A DNA stretch of 8,190 bases from an uncultured Pirellulaceae bacterium (GTDB taxonomy: Bacteria > Planctomycetota > Planctomycetia > Pirellulales > Pirellulaceae). Where the stretch lies: NCBI GenBank assembly GCA_934255105.1, contig CAKQNH010000173.1:1-8190 (forward strand). The letters run 5' to 3'. The position numbers and the translations under genes were made by a program. Shown piece after piece: positions 6,246 to 8,190 of the stretch. Positions within the stretch are counted from its first letter, which is position 1. Each line of letters begins with the position of its first letter. Below the pieces are notes generated by a model that had not been told where the DNA came from, did no database searches, and worked only from the letters and a program-made list of their open reading frames with translations.

Positions 6246-7397
6246 ATGACTGCTACTCAACAGCAACAGCACTTCGCACGCATCCGCAGCAAGGTCGAGT
6301 CGGGCGAGCGCCTGGATCGCGAAGATGGCATGCTGCTGTACGACCCAGCCGTCTCGCTGCAAGAGATTGGCGAGCTGGCCAACTTGGTGCGTGAGCGCCT
6401 GCACGGCAATGTGGCCTACTACAATATCAACACGCACCTCAATCCTACGAATGTTTGCATCTACCGCTGTCGCTTTTGTGCATTTCGCAGCGACCTACGC
6501 AACCCCAAGGGCTATGCCATGACGCCCGAGCAGGTGCTGGCGCGGGGGGCGGAAGCTTATGAAAACGGTTGCACCGAAATGCACATCGTCGGTGGCCTGC
6601 ATCACAAGATGCCCTATAGCTGGTATCGCGGCATTGTCGAAACTCTACACCAGGCCTTTCCCACGATTCATATCAAGGCTTGGACTCCGGTCGAGATCGG
6701 CTGGTTTGAATTCTTGGCCAAATGGTCGGTGAGCGAGGTTTTGGCCGATATGCGCGAGGCGGGATTGGGGAGTCTACCCGGCGGCGGTGCAGAAATTTTC
6801 CACCCCGAAGTGCGCGACCAATTGTGCGAACACAAAGCCGATGCGCACAAGTGGTTTGAGGTCCATCGGGCGGCTCATCAATTGGGCATGCGCAGCAATT
6901 GCACCATGCTCTATGGGCACGTAGAGAAAGCCTTCCATCGCATCGACCACCTGCTGAGGCTGCGTGAACTGCAGGACGAAACGGGCGGCTTCCAAACTTT
7001 CATCCCGCTCGCCTTTCACCCTGACAACACCGAGTTGGCCGACATCAAAAAGCCCTCGGCGCTGGCCGATCTGAGAACGCTGGCGGTCTCGCGTCTGATG
7101 CTCGACAATGTCCCGCATATCAAAGCTTACTGGATCATGCTAGGGATCGAGACCGCTCAAGTAGCCTTGCACTACGGTGCCGATGACATCGACGGCACGG
7201 TTCGCCACGAGCTGATCTACCATGATGCCGGTGCCACTACGCCCCAACTGCTGACGTCGCAGCGCATCGCCGAGCTGATTAAAGAGACCGGTCGGCAGCC
7301 GGTCGAGCGGGACACGTTGTATCGCCACATCCATCGCGACGCGAGCGATCCCAAGTCATGGAGCGTGGGCGCCCCCGTGGCTTTGGCCAGCAGCTAG
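6246..7397 (+). CDS. mqnE: Aminofutalosine synthase MqnE (radical SAM)
   Basis: MqnE uses S-adenosylmethionine and an iron-sulfur cluster to convert the MqnA product (3-[(1-carboxyvinyl)oxy]benzoate) to 6-amino-6-deoxyfutalosine in the futalosine route to menaquinone, in the cytoplasm. The start is ATG 6246, with GGAAAG (6233-6238) 7 nt upstream. The radical SAM cluster motif CX3CX2C is C71, C75 and C78, within THLNPTNVCIYRCRFCAF. Further MqnE/CofH-class blocks follow: HIVGGLHHKMPYSWY, KAWTPVEIGWF and GLGSLPGGGAEIF. The 383-aa length fits the family. The related cyclase MqnC shares the fold but differs in these blocks, so MqnE is preferred. No other menaquinone gene is in the window; it stands alone between the groEL terminator and a repeat array. 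The N-terminus has a short Gln run (QQQQ, residues 5-8). Confidence 0.93.
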   Translation: MTATQQQQHFARIRSKVESGERLDREDGMLLYDPAVSLQEIGELANLVRERLHGNVAYYNINTHLNPTNVCIYRCRFCAFRSDLRNPKGYAMTPEQVLARGAEAYENGCTEMHIVGGLHHKMPYSWYRGIVETLHQAFPTIHIKAWTPVEIGWFEFLAKWSVSEVLADMREAGLGSLPGGGAEIFHPEVRDQLCEHKADAHKWFEVHRAAHQLGMRSNCTMLYGHVEKAFHRIDHLLRLRELQDETGGFQTFIPLAFHPDNTELADIKKPSALADLRTLAVSRLMLDNVPHIKAYWIMLGIETAQVALHYGADDIDGTVRHELIYHDAGATTPQLLTSQRIAELIKETGRQPVERDTLYRHIHRDASDPKSWSVGAPVALASS

Positions 7398-7402
7398 CCA
7401 GA

Positions 7403-7645
7403 CGTGGGATAAGCTTCCAGCTTGTCATCCGTGGGATAAGCTTCCAGCCAGTCAAACGTGTAATAAGCTTCCAACTTGTCACCCGTGTAATAAGCTTCCA
7501 ACTTGTCACCCGTGTAATAAGCTTCCAGCTTGTCGTCCGTGTAATAAGCTTCCAGCTTGTCATCCGTGGGATAAGCTTCCAGCTTGTCAACCGTGGGATA
7601 AGCTTCCAGCTTGTCATCCGTGGGATAAGCTTCCAGCTTGTCAAC
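7403..7645. repeat. Tandem array: nine copies of a 27-bp unit
   Basis: Nine contiguous 27-base units begin 5 bases after the mqnE stop. The core ATAAGCTTCCA is invariant, so AAGCTT recurs every 27 bases; most units can form AAGCT-TCC-AGCTT. Two variants exist: CGTGGGAT (units 1, 2, 7, 8, 9) and CGTGTAAT (units 3-6). Units 3 and 4 are identical, as are 7 and 9, and 1 and 8, pointing to recent copying of single units and of unit pairs. There are no unique spacers, so it is not CRISPR. Because 27 is a multiple of three, frames stay open through it on both strands without implying a protein. Confidence 0.92.
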
Positions 7646-7732
7646 CTTGAATCACTCGTGAAACCCAGTCTGGAAGCCTGCGTCTCCTCTCCCTCCACCT
7701 CTAGAACTCAACTTTGCCAAAGGTTTAGAGCA
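7646..7732. other. Leader between repeat array and tsaE
   Basis: These 87 bases have no clear promoter. CTGGAAGC near 7671 matches the core of the 27-bp unit in reverse orientation and may be a decayed remnant. The stretch has no stop in the tsaE frame. AAAGG (7719-7723) serves as the tsaE ribosome binding site. Confidence 0.4.
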
Positions 7733-8190
7733 GTGACGCACCAGCCCATCACGCGCCATCTGCCCACGCTGGCTGCCACGGAGCGGCTTGCACGGCAGGT
7801 GTCGCAGTTCATCCAGCCGCCGCTGACGATTGCTCTGGTCGGCACACTGGGAGCTGGCAAGACGCAGTGGGTTCGTTTCTTCATAGAGTCCCTGGGCATT
7901 GCGGCGGGACAAGTCACTAGTCCGACATACGTCCTGCAGCACACCTACCACGGGCCATGGCCCATCCACCACTTCGACTTCTACCGACTCGAATCGATCG
8001 CTCAAGTGTGGGATTTAGGGATCGATGAACTCTTCGACGAGCCGTGTGTGGTACTGATCGAGTGGGCTGACAAATTCCCGGAGTGCTTGCCGGATGATTG
8101 TTTGACGATCCAACTGGTCGAGGATGGGCTGGGTGGCAGAACTGCGCACATCGCAGCCAGCGGCGCTCGCTCGGGGCACATTTTGGATGG
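7733..8190 (+). CDS. tsaE: TsaE, tRNA t6A-modification ATPase; 3' end beyond window
   Basis: TsaE is the small P-loop ATPase that works with TsaB and TsaD to make N6-threonylcarbamoyladenosine at position 37 of ANN-decoding tRNAs. The start is GTG 7733, with AAAGG 9 nt upstream, placing the Walker A motif GTLGAGKT at residues 37-44 as is usual. The family blocks SPTYVLQHTYHG, HHFDFYRLES and LGIDELFDEPCVVLIEWADKFPE are all present. 152 residues are visible, near the typical full length, and no stop is reached by the right edge. No ATG fits. The frame is open upstream through the whole 27-bp array to an ATG at 7358, but that start lacks a ribosome binding site and the extension would be repeat-derived. 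It is a standalone gene here; later neighbours are not visible. Confidence 0.92.
   Translation, partial: MTHQPITRHLPTLAATERLARQVSQFIQPPLTIALVGTLGAGKTQWVRFFIESLGIAAGQVTSPTYVLQHTYHGPWPIHHFDFYRLESIAQVWDLGIDELFDEPCVVLIEWADKFPECLPDDCLTIQLVEDGLGGRTAHIAASGARSGHILD

Noticed and set aside
7403..7645. CRISPR array
   Set aside because: Units are contiguous, with no unique spacers, and no cas gene is nearby.
7279..7698. Minus-strand frame with nine SWKLIPR-type repeats
   Set aside because: It is generated by the 27-bp array (27 is a multiple of 3), starts at a GTG without a ribosome binding site and overlaps mqnE antisense. Another minus frame (DKLEAYPT repeats) is also open, which shows openness is not informative.

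Overview
The window looks like chromosomal DNA of a planctomycete, most likely of the Pirellulaceae type. The reasons are the GroEL/GroES sequence style, a futalosine-pathway menaquinone gene, EF-hands attached to an envelope protein, two small proteins resembling planctomycete-only hypothetical families, and many short palindromic intergenic repeats. This placement is from recognition of protein families, not from a search.

Layout, left to right. Positions 1-1838 (minus) hold most of a periplasmic adaptor (membrane fusion protein) of a tripartite or ABC-type export system; its C-terminus runs off the left edge after a glycine-rich linker and two EF-hand loops. A 411-base gap follows, then a small conserved hypothetical gene on plus (2250-2573) ending in two near-identical terminator hairpins. 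A convergent small Cys/His protein with a polyglutamine tract lies on minus (2717-3169). Positions 3170-3852 contain no gene: they hold a nested array of inverted repeats and then a full-consensus sigma-54 promoter (3703-3718) in front of groES-groEL (3853-5916). A strong 30-bp palindromic terminator ends that operon. After a 90-bp element closed by a 12-bp inverted repeat comes mqnE (6246-7397, aminofutalosine synthase), then nine tandem copies of a 27-bp unit (7403-7645), then the start of tsaE (7733 to the right edge).

How the genes work together: groES and groEL form one chaperonin operon. The others are unrelated functions in separate units: export, menaquinone biosynthesis and tRNA t6A modification. 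I do not see a defence system, mobile element with a transposase, CRISPR array or biosynthetic cluster. The most interesting signals are regulatory or structural: a sigma-54 promoter with no CIRCE element ahead of a chaperonin operon, an EF-hand-tailed export adaptor, and several structured intergenic repeats, one of which shows paired base changes that preserve its hairpins.
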